Source: JADJOY01 sp016713535 [NCBI: Deltaproteobacteria bacterium] (GTDB taxonomy: Bacteria > JADJOY01). From it: a stretch of DNA of 64,000 nucleotides. A model generated the notes under the pieces. That model worked only from the letters and a program-made list of their open reading frames with translations. It was not told where the DNA came from and searched no databases. This document shows, piece after piece, positions 42,938-53,276 of this stretch. A program made the translations under genes and the position numbers. The first letter of the stretch is position 1. Each line of letters opens with the position of its first letter. The stretch is from positions 40,593 to 104,592 of the forward strand of contig JADJOY010000001.1 in the NCBI GenBank assembly GCA_016713535.1, written 5' to 3'.

Positions 42938-44653
42938 TCAGCTCGGCGTGCCGTGGCAGTGGTTGCAGCGCACCTGCGTGCCGGCCGGGATGGTCACGGT
43001 GTGGTCCTCTACCGTGAAGGTCCGGGTCGCGGCCGCCTTCGAGAGCGGCGTGCCCTGCAGGCTCGCGCCGTGGCAGGTCTTGCACGAGTTCTTGTTGCCC
43101 TCGAACATCTCGCCGTGGACGTCTTCGTCGATCCAGCGCGCGTCGCCGACCACGTGCATGCCGTGGGGGCCGTTCAGGTTGAGCGGCACCGTGCCCGAGG
43201 CGTGGCAGGCCGTGCACTCGATGAGCGTGCCGGAGTGGCCCTGGATCTGCGTGGCGGCGACGTTGTCGTTGGCGGCGGCGTCGGCGTTCGGCCAGATCGC
43301 GTGGGTGCTGCCGTGGCAGCCTTCGCAGAGCACGTCGCCGTGACCGGCGCTGAAGCGGAACCGGGTGTGGGTGTCCTCGGCGAAACGGGTGTTGGTGGCG
43401 AGGATCGGGGACGCGGCGGCGTCGCCGGTGCGGTACGCCTGCTCGAGGCGGATGCCATCCGGCGCCATCACCAGGTTGGCGCCGCTCAGGTGGCTGAGCG
43501 CGTCACCGGTGTGGCAGGACTGGCAGCGCGGCATGTCGAGCCACGGGCGGCGGTGACCGCCGTCGTTGGCGCCGTCCATGCTGCCGCCCACCGCGAGAGG
43601 ATACGCGCCGCCGACCGACAACATGTCGCCGTGGCAGTCGCGGCACTCCATGCCGCCGGTCTTCATCGCGCCGCGATCACACTGGGTGATGGTGCCCGGG
43701 TGGCACTGGTAGCACGTCGAGTTGGCGTCGCCGTTCGACGGGAACACCGGCGTGCCGTTGTGGAGCTGGCGGCCATGGAAGTCGTGCGATACCGCCGACG
43801 ACGTGGGCTTGCCGATCTGCGGTCCCTGTGGCCCCGTGCCGGCGAGGTCGAGGGCCGCCGAGTAGTGGCAGCTCGCGCACAGCACCGGCTGACTGCCGAC
43901 CAGGTTGGTGCCCTCGGAGTGGTCGTGGAGGATGAGGATGTTGAGCTTGGACTGCTTCTCGAGGTCGGGGTCGTTCGACCAGCTCACCCCCGGCGCCTCG
44001 GTCGCGATGCCGCCGGTGGCGTGGCAGTTCTGGCAGTCGGTCTCGGTCGAGACCGGCACCACCACGTCCGTGTGCGCGAGCTCGGTGTTGGTCGCCTTGT
44101 CGATGGCGGTGATGCGTAGCAGCGGGTACGGGTTGTAGTTGCGCGCGTCGTCGGTCGGCGTGATGGGGATGCCGTCCGCCTTGAACCAGCTCGTCGCCGC
44201 GTCGAAGCGGAACGCCTGGGGGCCGGGAGTCGGCGCGTCGGCGGGCATGTAGAGCCCCGTGAGGCCCTGGCCGGGCTGGAGCACGGCGCCGAACAGCGCC
44301 TGCGCGTAGTTCCAGAAGGCGGTCTTGTTGCCGAGGCTGGTGGTGTTGATCGAGCCCCCCGCGTCAGCGACCGCGCTGTAGGTCACCTTGACCTTGGCGT
44401 CGGTGAGGATCTGCGGGAATCCGGTGGCGTCGGTCTGGAGGACCTGGGCCTGGATCACGTTGAAGGGCGGAAGGATCGAGAAGACCGAAAACTCCTTGTC
44501 GACGCAGTGCATGCCGAGGTCGTTGACCGCGACGACCTTGGTCTGGGTCGCGGGGGCCGGCGTGCAGGCTCCGCCCGTCGGCGCAGCGGACACGAAGGCC
44601 GCGAGCAGGACCACTGCGAAGCTCAGGTACCTCGAACGTGATGATCGCCGCAT
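42938..44653 (-). CDS. Exported nine-heme c-type cytochrome
   Basis: A 571-residue protein with a signal peptide (SFAVVLLAAFVSAAP) and nine CxxCH heme-binding sites: CQNCH, CASCH, CYQCH, CRDCH, CQSCH, CEGCH, CTACH, CKTCH and CNHCH. The first 200 residues carry none of these (VVAVNDLGMHCVDKEFSVF) and may be a separate binding domain. Such multiheme proteins pass electrons across the periplasm or to the outside. The ATG at 44653 follows GGAGGAG; the neighbouring gene to the right is on the same strand but 390 bp away. No porin or inner-membrane partner is next to it. The terminator downstream indicates a single-gene unit. Confidence 0.92.
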   Translation of the reverse strand: MRRSSRSRYLSFAVVLLAAFVSAAPTGGACTPAPATQTKVVAVNDLGMHCVDKEFSVFSILPPFNVIQAQVLQTDATGFPQILTDAKVKVTYSAVADAGGSINTTSLGNKTAFWNYAQALFGAVLQPGQGLTGLYMPADAPTPGPQAFRFDAATSWFKADGIPITPTDDARNYNPYPLLRITAIDKATNTELAHTDVVVPVSTETDCQNCHATGGIATEAPGVSWSNDPDLEKQSKLNILILHDHSEGTNLVGSQPVLCASCHYSAALDLAGTGPQGPQIGKPTSSAVSHDFHGRQLHNGTPVFPSNGDANSTCYQCHPGTITQCDRGAMKTGGMECRDCHGDMLSVGGAYPLAVGGSMDGANDGGHRRPWLDMPRCQSCHTGDALSHLSGANLVMAPDGIRLEQAYRTGDAAASPILATNTRFAEDTHTRFRFSAGHGDVLCEGCHGSTHAIWPNADAAANDNVAATQIQGHSGTLIECTACHASGTVPLNLNGPHGMHVVGDARWIDEDVHGEMFEGNKNSCKTCHGASLQGTPLSKAAATRTFTVEDHTVTIPAGTQVRCNHCHGTPS

Positions 44654-44790
44654 GAATGTGCTCCTCCCCCCTGCGATGTTCCCGCGCCCGAGGCGACCCC
44701 CCGGTAACGTCGAGCGCGGTGTCGATCTCTTCGGCATTCCTTCGATCGAGACGAACGTGATCCTTTGCGTCTCGTGCGTGAGAGCCGCAT

Positions 44791-44824
44791 CGTAGGGGAA
44801 AGGATTCCGGAACGGTCCCCTACG
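44791..44824. promoter_or_regulatory. Inverted repeat upstream of the cytochrome gene
   Basis: CGTAGGGGA (44791-44799) and TCCCCTACG (44816-44824) are perfect inverted repeats around TTCCGGAA. They could be an operator, or a diverged REP, since GTAG stands at the foot. Confidence 0.4.
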
Positions 44825-44920
44825 GATGTCGCAGAGGGACGATTTCGTGGCCGATTTCGACTCGATTCCGTCGCACGTTCGTCCGATCGATCCATGATGT
44901 GACGGATCGGTGACCCAGTT

Positions 44921-44938
44921 GCGTGACCTAGGTCACGC
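44921..44938. promoter_or_regulatory. Putative CRP/FNR-family operator
   Basis: GCGTGACCTAGGTCACGC is a perfect 18-bp palindrome containing GTGA-N6-TCAC, the half-site spacing of CRP/FNR-superfamily regulators. It lies in the 390-bp spacer upstream of the nine-heme cytochrome gene, a plausible target for redox or oxygen control. The rest of the spacer shows no gene. Confidence 0.45.
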
Positions 44939-45042
44939 AGTGCGGGCGATGTCCGCGTGCGGTTACGAGGACGGCGGACTCGGCGGCGCCGATGGCGCGA
45001 ACTCACTTCGCGCGGCGCTCATCGCGAGAGCCCCGGTCGGGC

Positions 45043-47451
45043 TCAAACGCCGCCGGAGGCGCTGCCCACGATGGCGGCGTCGTGGAGCTCGCCGGCGCGC
45101 TCCACCTTCTCGCGCTCGAAGCGGTTGAGCCCGCCGCGCTGGTGATCCCAGAGCAGGCGCTGCAACCCGGTCGCCTCGTCCGGGTCGAGGAAGTCGAGCC
45201 CGCGCGACGCCTCGCCGCAGTTGGTGCCGGGCGGCGAGACCTCCTCGGGGATCTTGCGCGGCACCGCCGTGAAGGGCTCGAGGTCGGGAGTGGTCGTGAA
45301 CATGTCCCACATCGGCTGGGCGTTCTCGTCGTAGATCGTGAGCGGCTCGAGCCCGAAGAGGTGACCGAACGTGGCGTGGAGGTTCCCCTCGTGGAAGTGC
45401 ACGTGCGACACGTAGCCGCGCTTCACCCACGGTGACGCCACCACCAGGATCGAACGGTGCGCGTCGACGTGGTCGACACCGTCCTGCGGGTCGTCCTCGA
45501 TGACCACCACCATCGAGCTCTCCCAGTACTTGCTGTGGCTGAGCCAGTCGAGGAGCTTGCCCGTCGCGTAGTCGTTGTCGGCGACCATCGAGCGCGGCGT
45601 GGGGAACGGGAACTCGCAGCCGTTGGTGTGGTCGTTGGGCAGGCCCATGTAGGCCATCGCCGGTAGCCCGTCGCGCTCCCACTCGGCGATGCGCTCGTCG
45701 ATCTTCTCCTCGTCCTTGGAGTTGAGCCAGAAGAGCGGCGGGTCCTTGGGGCCCCAGTGGACGTATCGGGTGTTGAGCACCAGCAGGTCCGGGCCCAGGC
45801 CCGCCTGGTCGCCGTACGACTTGAACGGGATGCCCTTGGCGAGCAGCGCCTGGAAGAGGAACTGCTTCTTGGGCCACTCGGAGGCGTTCGCGAACTGCTC
45901 GAGGTCGCGCGACACGCCGCGGTCGCCGAACCAGTTCTTCTCGGTGAACGCGTTCGAGATGGCGCCGGTGGTGAGCGCGTGACCTTGCACCGAGGCCTCG
46001 GCGTTCGAGTAGTAGTTGTCGCCGCTCGCGAAGCGCGCCGCCAGCGCGTGGAGGTTGGGCGTGTAGTCCCCGCAGTAGAGGCAGTTCTCGGCGACACCGT
46101 TGGCGGCGGCGTAGTCGCCGAGGAGCGCATCGTAGGTCTTGTTCTCGCGGATCACGAACAGCACGTGTTGGATCGGCGTCTCGCCGCCGCGCGCGAGCGG
46201 GACCGGGTTGGCGAAGCCGTCCTCGTTCACGTCGAAGAGACGAGCCGAGCGGGTGTTGTTGTCGACCACCCGCGGCTCGGCCGCCGCCAGCTCCGGATCG
46301 GAGGAAGCTCGACGAGCTCGAGCGAGGAGTCGTTGTGGAGCGTGACGCTCGGCCCGTTGGGGCCGCTGCCGACCCCCTTGGCGTTCGCCACGTAGAGGCG
46401 CTGGCCGTCGGCGGAGAGCGTGACGGCGGTGGGGTACCAGGCGGTGGGGATCGCGCCCACCAGCGCGCCGCTCGTGAGGTCGATCACGCGCACCGCGTTG
46501 TCCGCGGCCTGCGCCACGAAGAGGCGCCGTCCGTCGGGCGACAGTGCCAGGCTGTTCGGCGCCGAGCCGTAGCCGAGGGCGCCCGCCGGCCGCAGGTCGA
46601 CCGTGGAGGTGACCTTGCGCTTGGCGACGTCGATGACGCTCACCGAGTCCTCGTCCGAGTTCGCGACCACGAGCCGCGCGCCGTCGGCCGAGAGCACGAG
46701 GGCTTCGGGGTTCTTCTGCACACCGACGTCGCCGAGCCGCCGGGGTGCGCGCGGGTCCGAGACGTCGAAGAAGCGCACCTTCGCCTCGCGCTCGACCGAG
46801 ACGTAGGCCTGGCGGCCGTCGTTCGAGAGAAGCACGGTGTACGGGTTGCCGCCGGTGTCGGCGGCCCCGAGGCGCTCGCCGCTGGCGGCGTCGAGCGCGA
46901 CCAGGCTGCCCCCCATCTGCAAGACGATCCACAGCACCGTTCCGTCCGGGCTCACCGCGAGCCCCGCGGGGTAGCCACCGGCGGCGAACGACGCGACCTC
47001 GGTCAGTGCGGCGCCGTCCCACGCGAGCGCGACCACCCGCTTCTCGCCCGAGCGCGACGCGTAGATGCGGGTGCCGTCGGGCGACACGGCGAGCCCGAGG
47101 AAGGCGTTCGGCACCGGCGCGCTCGCGAGCGTCGCGCCGGTGTCGGGGTCGACGGCGCTCACGCTCCCCTCGGAGGAGACGAAGAGCGTGCGCCGGTCGG
47201 GGCTCCACGCGAACGAGAACGGGAAGTGGTCGACCGGCACGCTCCAGGCCCGCGGGCGTGATGCGCCGGCCGTTGGGGAGGATCCAGGCGCCGTCGCCGT
47301 CCGGTCCCACCGCGAGCAGCGCCTCCTCACGGATCGTGGTGCCGCCGTCCCGAGCCAGGCCCCGACCGTCGTTCGAGCAACCGGCCAGCGCGACGACGAG
47401 GCACGGTGCGAGGCCGCGGGCGAGAGCGAGGAATCGGCCTGAAGCTGCCAT
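45043..47451 (-). CDS. Lipoprotein with YncE-like beta-propeller and phosphoesterase domain, with two compensating indels
   Basis: About 800 residues. A lipoprotein signal (LVVALAGCSNDG) is followed by a seven-bladed YVTN-type propeller (VSAVDPDTGATLASAP, LALSPDGRRLFVAQA) and a C-terminal acid phosphatase/phospholipase C-like domain (VLFVIRENKTYD, YSNAEASVQGHALTT, VVVIEDDPQDGVDHVDAHRS). This layout is the known bifunctional YncE/alkaline phosphatase family. The propeller lies in another frame than both ends: one extra base near 47247 (restoring ITPAG to WSVPVDHF) and one missing base near 46300 (restoring LELVELPP to DPELAAAEP). The net frame is intact, so a real gene with two errors is likely. 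Periplasmic or outer-membrane location is inferred. Confidence 0.82.
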   Translation of the reverse strand: MAASGRFLALARGLAPCLVVALAGCSNDGRGLARDGGTTIREEALLAVGPDGDGAWILPNGRRITPAGLERAGRPLPVLVRVEPRPAHALRLLRGERERRRPRHRRDARERAGAERLPRARRVARRHPHLRVALGREAGGRARVGRRRTDRGRVVRRRWLPRGARGEPGRNGAVDRLADGGQPGRARRRQRRAPRGRRHRRQPVHRASLERRPPGLRLGRARGEGALLRRLGPARTPAARRRRCAEEPRSPRALGRRRAARGRELGRGLGERHRRRQAQGHLHGRPAAGGRPRLRLGAEQPGTVARRTAPLRGAGRGQRGARDRPHERRAGGRDPHRLVPHRRHALRRRPAPLRGERQGGRQRPQRAERHAPQRLLARARRASSDPELAAAEPRVVDNNTRSARLFDVNEDGFANPVPLARGGETPIQHVLFVIRENKTYDALLGDYAAANGVAENCLYCGDYTPNLHALAARFASGDNYYSNAEASVQGHALTTGAISNAFTEKNWFGDRGVSRDLEQFANASEWPKKQFLFQALLAKGIPFKSYGDQAGLGPDLLVLNTRYVHWGPKDPPLFWLNSKDEEKIDERIAEWERDGLPAMAYMGLPNDHTNGCEFPFPTPRSMVADNDYATGKLLDWLSHSKYWESSMVVVIEDDPQDGVDHVDAHRSILVVASPWVKRGYVSHVHFHEGNLHATFGHLFGLEPLTIYDENAQPMWDMFTTTPDLEPFTAVPRKIPEEVSPPGTNCGEASRGLDFLDPDEATGLQRLLWDHQRGGLNRFEREKVERAGELHDAAIVGSASGGV

Positions 47452-47563
47452 CGACGGGACCTCGTTGTGGGGGAGGGACGCGGACCTCTCCTAGCACACG
47501 GGTCGCTCGCTATGCTTGGCCGGCGACGGCAGCGCGCTCAAACGCCGTCGAGGAGCGAGGGCC

Positions 47564-48265
47564 GTGACCGAACCGACGAACCGCGCCTACCGGGCCGGAG
47601 ACTCGATCGACGACCGCTGCCGGGTCTGCAAGGACGTGCGCAGTCACCACGTGATCGTGGTCGACGAGCGCGGCGTGCCGCTCCGGGTGGTGTGCGATCG
47701 CTGCGGCAGCCAGCACAACTATCGCGGTGCGGGCGAGGACGACGCCACGCCGCCGGCGGAGAGCCCCCGGCCGCGGCCCGCGGGCGCAGCGGCCTCCGCG
47801 AGCGTCTCGAGTGCGCCTCGCCACGGTGCCCGCGGTTGGCGTCCCGGCGTCCTTCCCATCGTCACCGCGCGCGAGAGGAGATACCCGACCATGTCCGTCA
47901 CGACGAACGAGGGTGGCGCCACCGTCGCCGACCTGGAGCTCCTGTTGCGTCGCGTGATCCGCGAGGAGGCCGGTCTCGGCTCCGCGGTGCCCGCCGACAA
48001 GTGGCGCGGCGGCGAGGTGATCCTCAAGCCCGGCAAGCCCGGCCTGCAGGAGAAGAGCCTCCCGATCGACGCGCTCTTCCACAAGGTGGTGATGATCCGC
48101 GATCGGCTGCGTGTCCTCGAGCAGCAGCTCAACGGCGCGGACCTCCCCGAGGTCCTCAAGGTGAAGCTGCAGAGCTACATCACCGGCTGCTACGGCTCGC
48201 TGACGAGCTTCAACGTCCTGTTCGCCGACGAGGAGGACAAGTTCACCGGCTCGGGCGGAGGGTGA
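47564..48265 (+). CDS. Zinc-ribbon protein with helical C-terminal domain
   Basis: A 233-residue protein from a GTG preceded by GAGGAGCGAGGG. The N-terminal 55 residues hold a zinc ribbon (DRCRVCKDVRSHHVIV ... RVVCDRCGSQHNY). A Pro/Ala linker follows, and then a second module starting MSVTTNEGGATVADLELLLR with a basic/hydrophobic helical domain (FHKVVMIRDRLRVLEQQLN) of unknown family. An ATG at about 47891 with its own GAGAGGAG could also start the second module separately. Divergent from the phosphoesterase gene. Function unknown; nucleic-acid or ribosome association is only a guess from the ribbon. Confidence 0.65.
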   Translation: MTEPTNRAYRAGDSIDDRCRVCKDVRSHHVIVVDERGVPLRVVCDRCGSQHNYRGAGEDDATPPAESPRPRPAGAAASASVSSAPRHGARGWRPGVLPIVTARERRYPTMSVTTNEGGATVADLELLLRRVIREEAGLGSAVPADKWRGGEVILKPGKPGLQEKSLPIDALFHKVVMIRDRLRVLEQQLNGADLPEVLKVKLQSYITGCYGSLTSFNVLFADEEDKFTGSGGG

Positions 48266-48287
48266 GCTGCGTCGCCTCGGCGCCGTC

Positions 48288-48369
48288 GTAGCGACCGGGG
48301 TTCCATCCCCGGTCGCAGGATCCTGGCGGGCGGCGACGCCCGGCCGGGGCGCGGAGGCCCCGGCCCTAC
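48288..48369. repeat. Pair of GTAG REP-like hairpins, outward-facing feet
   Basis: GTAG at 48288 with stem GCGACCGGGG/CCCCGGTCGC and loop TTCCAT (48291-48316) matches hairpin 1 of the BIMEs. A second stem GGCCGGGGC/GCCCCGGCC (48342-48365) ends in CTAC (48366-48369). It fills the space between two convergent genes. Confidence 0.72.
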
Positions 48370-48388
48370 GACACGGACGGGCCGTCCC

Positions 48389-50172
48389 TCACACCGTGAG
48401 CTGGAGCAGGTGGATGCGGGTGCCGCCGTTGCGTAGCGGGGTCGACGAGACGAGCGCGAGGCCGAGGTCGCGCGCCCAGCTCGTCTCGGGCGCGAGCACC
48501 GCGACGCGCCAGCCGGGGAAGCGCTCGCGGAGGAGCTCGCCGAGGGCGCGGATCGTGGCGCGCGCCTCGTGTGGATCGCCGAGGCGCCGTCCGTAGGGCG
48601 GGTTGACGATCACCAGCCCCGAGCCCGCGGGCGCGCGCACCGAACGCAGATCGCCGTGGTGGAGCTGGACCGCGCTCGCCAGGTGCGCGCGCTCGGCGTT
48701 GCGGCGCGCGAGCCGCACCGCGGCCGGGTCGCGGTCGTAGCCGACGATCGCGCCACCCGGCTGCTCGCGCACCTCGCCGCGGGCTTCGGCCCTCAGCCGC
48801 TCGCCGAGCGCCGCGTCGAAGCTCGGCCAGCGCTCGCAGGCGAAGGCACGGTCGAGCCCGGGGGCCCGTCGCACGGCGTGGCTGGCGGCCTCGATCACGA
48901 GCGTGCCCGCGCCGCACATCGGGTCGACCAGCGGGCTCGTGCCGTCCCACCCGCACATGCGCAGGATCGCGGCGGCGAGCGTCTCGCGCAGCGGCGCCTT
49001 GACGCTCTCGGTGCGCCAGCCGCGTCGATGCAGGAGCTCGCCGGAGGCGTCGACGCTGAGCGTCCAGCGGTTCGACGAGCCGCGCGCGAAGACCTGCGCA
49101 GGGACGTCGCCGGCGCGCGGCGTCCGGGCTCGTCCTTCGTCGCGTCGCGACCAGTCGCGTAGCGCGTGCGTCACGTTCTCGGCGACGGCGTCGGTGTGGA
49201 AGAGCCTGCAGCGCTTGGCGGTGACGTGGAGCTCCACGGGCTCACCCGGCGCCAGGAACGGTGACCAGTCGAGCGCCGCGGCACGGCGCCGGAACGACGC
49301 GAAGTCCTCGGCGCGAAACGTCCCGACTCGCGCGAGCAGTCGCGTCGCGGTGCGTGCGCGCAGGTTCACCGCGAGCCCGGCGGCGAGCTCGCCCGCGAAC
49401 CCGACGCCGCCCTCGATCCGCTGCACCTCGCTCACGCCCGCGATCGCGGCGATCTCGGCCTCGGTGATCTCCTCGAGCCCGGGCGCGGTGATCGCGAACC
49501 AGCGCAGCCGCCGCGGCTCGTCGGACGCGGCCGCCGCGCTCTCGGCCGCTGCCGCCGGCCCCGGCGCGTCGCGCTCACGGCCGGTCACGCCGCTCCCGCT
49601 CCCGGGGCGCGCGCTCCAGCCGTCGAAGCGCAGGTGCGCGAAGAGCTCGATGGTGCCCGACGCACCGGGCACCGCGGAGTCGACCGCGCCGAGCACCGTG
49701 AAGCCGAGTTTTTCCGCCTTGTCACGAAAGCGCGCGAGGGCCTTGGCGCGGATCGCGGCGTCGCCGGGCTCGCCCGGCTCGAGCGCACCTTCGGGCAGCT
49801 CGAACTGCGGCTTCACCAGCACCATCCCGTGCGCGCCGGGCGTGAGCCGGAACGCGAGGCCGCGCAGCATGTTGCGCGCCGCGACGAAGCTCACGTCGAC
49901 GGTGAAGGCGTCGAACGGGCCTGGCTCGATCGTGGGCGGCAGCTTCTTCCAGTCGACGCGCTCGAGGGACCGCACGCGCGGGTCGCCACGCAGCGCCGGA
50001 TCGAGCGGACCGTGGCCGACGTCCACCGCCAGCACCTCACGCGCGCCCGCCTCGAGGAGCGCGCGTGTGAAGCCGCCGCTCCACGCGCCCACGTCGACCG
50101 CGCGCGCGCCGCGGACGTGCTCGGCGAAGCCGAGGGCCGCGAGCGCCGCTTCGAGCTCGAGCGCGCCGCGGG

Positions 50173-50176
<4 letters not shown>
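48389..50176 (-). CDS. Fusion of TlyA-type and RlmL-type rRNA methyltransferases
   Basis: A 595-residue protein with two methyltransferase halves. Residues 1-215 match the catalytic domain of TlyA 2'-O-methyltransferases (AVDVGAWSGGFTRALLEAGA, VDVGHGPLDPALRGDPRV, VDVSFVAARNMLRGL, VLVKPQFEL) but without the N-terminal S4 domain. After a low-complexity linker, residues 250-595 contain a THUMP domain and an RlmL/TrmN-like N2-guanine methyltransferase (VDPMCGAGTLVIEA, catalytic VNPPYGRRL). The predicted substrates are rRNA nucleotides. GTG start overlaps the stop of the response regulator gene (GTGA), making it the third gene of a kinase-regulator operon. Confidence 0.85.
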
Positions 50177-50892
<716 letters not shown>

Positions 50893-50899
50893 GCCTCGC

Positions 50900-51847
50900 T
50901 CACGTCACGGGTAGTACCAGGCTGAACGTGCTACCGCGGCCGACCTCGCTCTCGAGGTGGATCGTACCCTTGTGCGCCTCGATGGTGTGACGCGCCATCG
51001 CCAGCCCGAGGCCGCTGCCTTCGATCTCGCGGGTGCTCGCCTCTCCGCCGCGGTAGAAGCGGTCGAAGATCCGCACGTGCTCGGAGCGCGGGATGCCGGG
51101 GCCGTTGTCGGTCACCGACACCACCACCGTGCGCCCGTCGCGACGCGCGCGCACGGCGATCTGCTTGTGCTCGCCGGTGTACTTGTACGCGTTGTTGAGG
51201 AGGTCGAGCAGCACCTCGGAGAGTGCCTCCGCATCCGCCTGGATGGTGGGCAGGTTCTCCTCGAGGTCGACGCTCAGCTCGACCGCGCCGCTCAGCGTCT
51301 GGGGGCGGAACGCCGCCGTCGCCTGGTTCACGACGTCGACGATGGAGGTCGTCTGGAAGCGGTACTGCTTGCGGCCGGCCTCCATGCGCGCCCAGTCGAG
51401 CAGCCGATCGATCATCGACGACAGCCGCGCGGTCTCCACGGCGAGGACGTCGAGGCATTCGTTGTAGCGCTCGGTGTCGTGGATGCGCCCCATCTGCAGC
51501 GTCTCCACGAACATGCGGATGCTGGTGAGCGGGGTGCGCAGGTCGTGGGAGACCTTCGAGACGAAGGCGGTCTGTAGCGCGGAGAGCTGCGCGCGGCGGC
51601 GGATCGAGCTGAACGTGAGGACGATCCCGGCGCCGAGGGCGGCGCAGAACGCGAGGATCAGCACCCCCAGCACCACGTCCACGGTCTCGCGCTGGAACAC
51701 CAGCACCAGGATCCCGACGGCGCCGATCATGACGCTCGGCAGCAGGATCAGCAGCAGGATCAGGAGCGCCGGCCGCCACACGTTCGCGGGGTCGGGCAGC
51801 CGACCGCGCAGCTTGGTGACGTCGACGGGCTTCATGGTTGCGAGCAT
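50900..51847 (-). CDS. Sensor histidine kinase
   Basis: A 315-residue membrane kinase: two adjacent hydrophobic segments (LLILLLILLPSVMIGAVGIL and VLGVLILAFCAALGAGIVL) with almost no periplasmic loop, HisKA box FVSKVSHDLRTPLTSI and a full ATPase domain (LLNNAYKYT, VTDNGPGIP, FDRFYRGG, GSGLGLAMARHTIEAHKG). Lack of an extracellular domain suggests intramembrane or cytoplasmic sensing. Two possible starts exist, ATG 51847 and ATG 51835. It heads the kinase-regulator-methyltransferase operon. Confidence 0.93.
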   Translation of the reverse strand: MLATMKPVDVTKLRGRLPDPANVWRPALLILLLILLPSVMIGAVGILVLVFQRETVDVVLGVLILAFCAALGAGIVLTFSSIRRRAQLSALQTAFVSKVSHDLRTPLTSIRMFVETLQMGRIHDTERYNECLDVLAVETARLSSMIDRLLDWARMEAGRKQYRFQTTSIVDVVNQATAAFRPQTLSGAVELSVDLEENLPTIQADAEALSEVLLDLLNNAYKYTGEHKQIAVRARRDGRTVVVSVTDNGPGIPRSEHVRIFDRFYRGGEASTREIEGSGLGLAMARHTIEAHKGTIHLESEVGRGSTFSLVLPVT

Positions 51848-51940
51848 CGGGTGTGGCCGGGTGCGCGGCGGTGGCCGCGCTCACGTCCACCCGGAGCTTC
51901 GAGCGCGCGCCGGCGCTTGGAAAGGGTCGTGGAGCGAAAC

Positions 51941-51967
51941 GGGGCGCCCGCGGTGAGCGGACGCCCC
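51941..51967 (-). terminator. Intrinsic terminator of the desaturase gene
   Basis: On the minus strand GGGGCGTCCGC pairs with GCGGGCGCCCC (11 bp, one G-U) around a TCACC-type loop and is followed by GTTTCG, about 57 bp beyond the stop codon. Confidence 0.65.
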
Positions 51968-52023
51968 GTGGCTCACCGCGCGCGCCGTGGCCACGCGGTG
52001 AGGCCGGCCAGGCTCGACCGGGC

Positions 52024-53027
52024 TCACGCGGCCGGCGGCAGCTCCGCGCTCACCTTGACGGGGGAGGTCAGCACGTGGGTCGGGATCGTCGCCGCCGACA
52101 CGCTCGCAGGGGTGACCGCCGCGAGGTCGGCCAGCACCGGCAGGCTCAGCGCCTCGCCAGCCGCTGCGGGCGCCCCCGCGCGGTCGCCGATCCGGTTCGA
52201 CGTCAACACGCGCTCGCTCGGGGTACGCAGGTGCGACACGATCCCGAGCGCCGCGAGCCCCTTGAGCACGTAGTAGCTCATGTCCACTTCCCACCAGTAG
52301 AAGCCCTGGTTGGCCGTGCTCTGGTGGTAGTGGTGGTTGTTGTGCCAGCCCTCGCCGAGGGTGATGAGCGCGAGCCAGAAGTTGTTGCGGCTGGTGTCGC
52401 CGGTGACGTAGCGCTGGCTGCCGAACACGTGCGACAGCGAGTTGATCGTGAAGGTGCCGTGCCGCAGCAGCACGGTGCTCAGGGAAGAAACCGATGAAGA
52501 GCCCGGAGGGCGCCCATCGTCAGGTAGACCAGCACGCCGAGGATCGTCGGCGGCAAGAGGTGGTACTTGTTGAGCCAGCGCAGCTCGGGGTACTTGGCGA
52601 AGTCCTTGATGTCGTCGAACGGTGTGTCGTCGTAGCGCGACGACAGGATCCAGCCGACGTGCGACCACCAGAAGCCGCGCTTGGTCGGCGAGTGGATGTC
52701 CTCGTCGGTGTCCGAGAAGCGGTGGTGATGGCGGTGATGACCCGCCCACCACAACACGCCCTTCTGGGCCGACATCGTGCCGATCCACGCCAGCACGAAC
52801 TGGAAGACGCGGTTGGTCTTGTAGGCGCGGTGCGCGAAGTAGCGGTGGAAGCCGGCGGTGATGCCGAACATCCGCAGGTAGTAGAGCCCGAAGCAGACCG
52901 CCCAGTCGATCGGGCGCGTGCCGGTGAAGAAGGCGCCGAGCACCGCGAGGTGCATCAGGAAGAACGGCACGGACTTGGCGGAGATGCGCTCGTCGGCGCG
53001 CGGACTGGTCGCGGGAACGCTGATCAT
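52024..53027 (-). pseudogene. Acyl-CoA delta-9 desaturase, interrupted by a one-base deletion
   Basis: A membrane di-iron fatty acid desaturase that introduces a cis double bond. The three histidine boxes are present: HRYFAHR, GHHRHHHR and HNNHHYHQ. Hydrophobic spans (FFLMHLAVLGAFF, ILGVLVYLTMGAL) flank them. The frame carrying the first two boxes stops at 52479, while the third box and C-terminus are in the next frame; one base missing at the GGG run 52482-52484 would join them through LSTVLLRHGTFTINSL. Expected intact length is about 334 residues. A sequencing error is favoured because both halves are conserved. The tail after box three (Ala/Val/Pro-rich, about 70 residues) is longer than usual. 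Confidence 0.82.
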
Positions 53028-53276
53028 GGATCCCCCTTGCTCGTCGTTACGAGCCTGAAGGTAGGGTCGGATCGTCAGGGTTGTGTCATCGGGCGACCAT
53101 TTGTTCACCACGACCGCGAGGGCGAACTCACCGACATTGCAGGAGTTTGAGCGCTGGGTGGGCGCCCGATCGACGGCTCGGTCGGGGCCGCGCGCGGCCG
53201 CCGGGACGATCTCGGCGAGGTTTGGCTCGTGGTGTGCCGTCGGATACGGTGGCCGAAGGAGTTGGAGGAGATTCCG

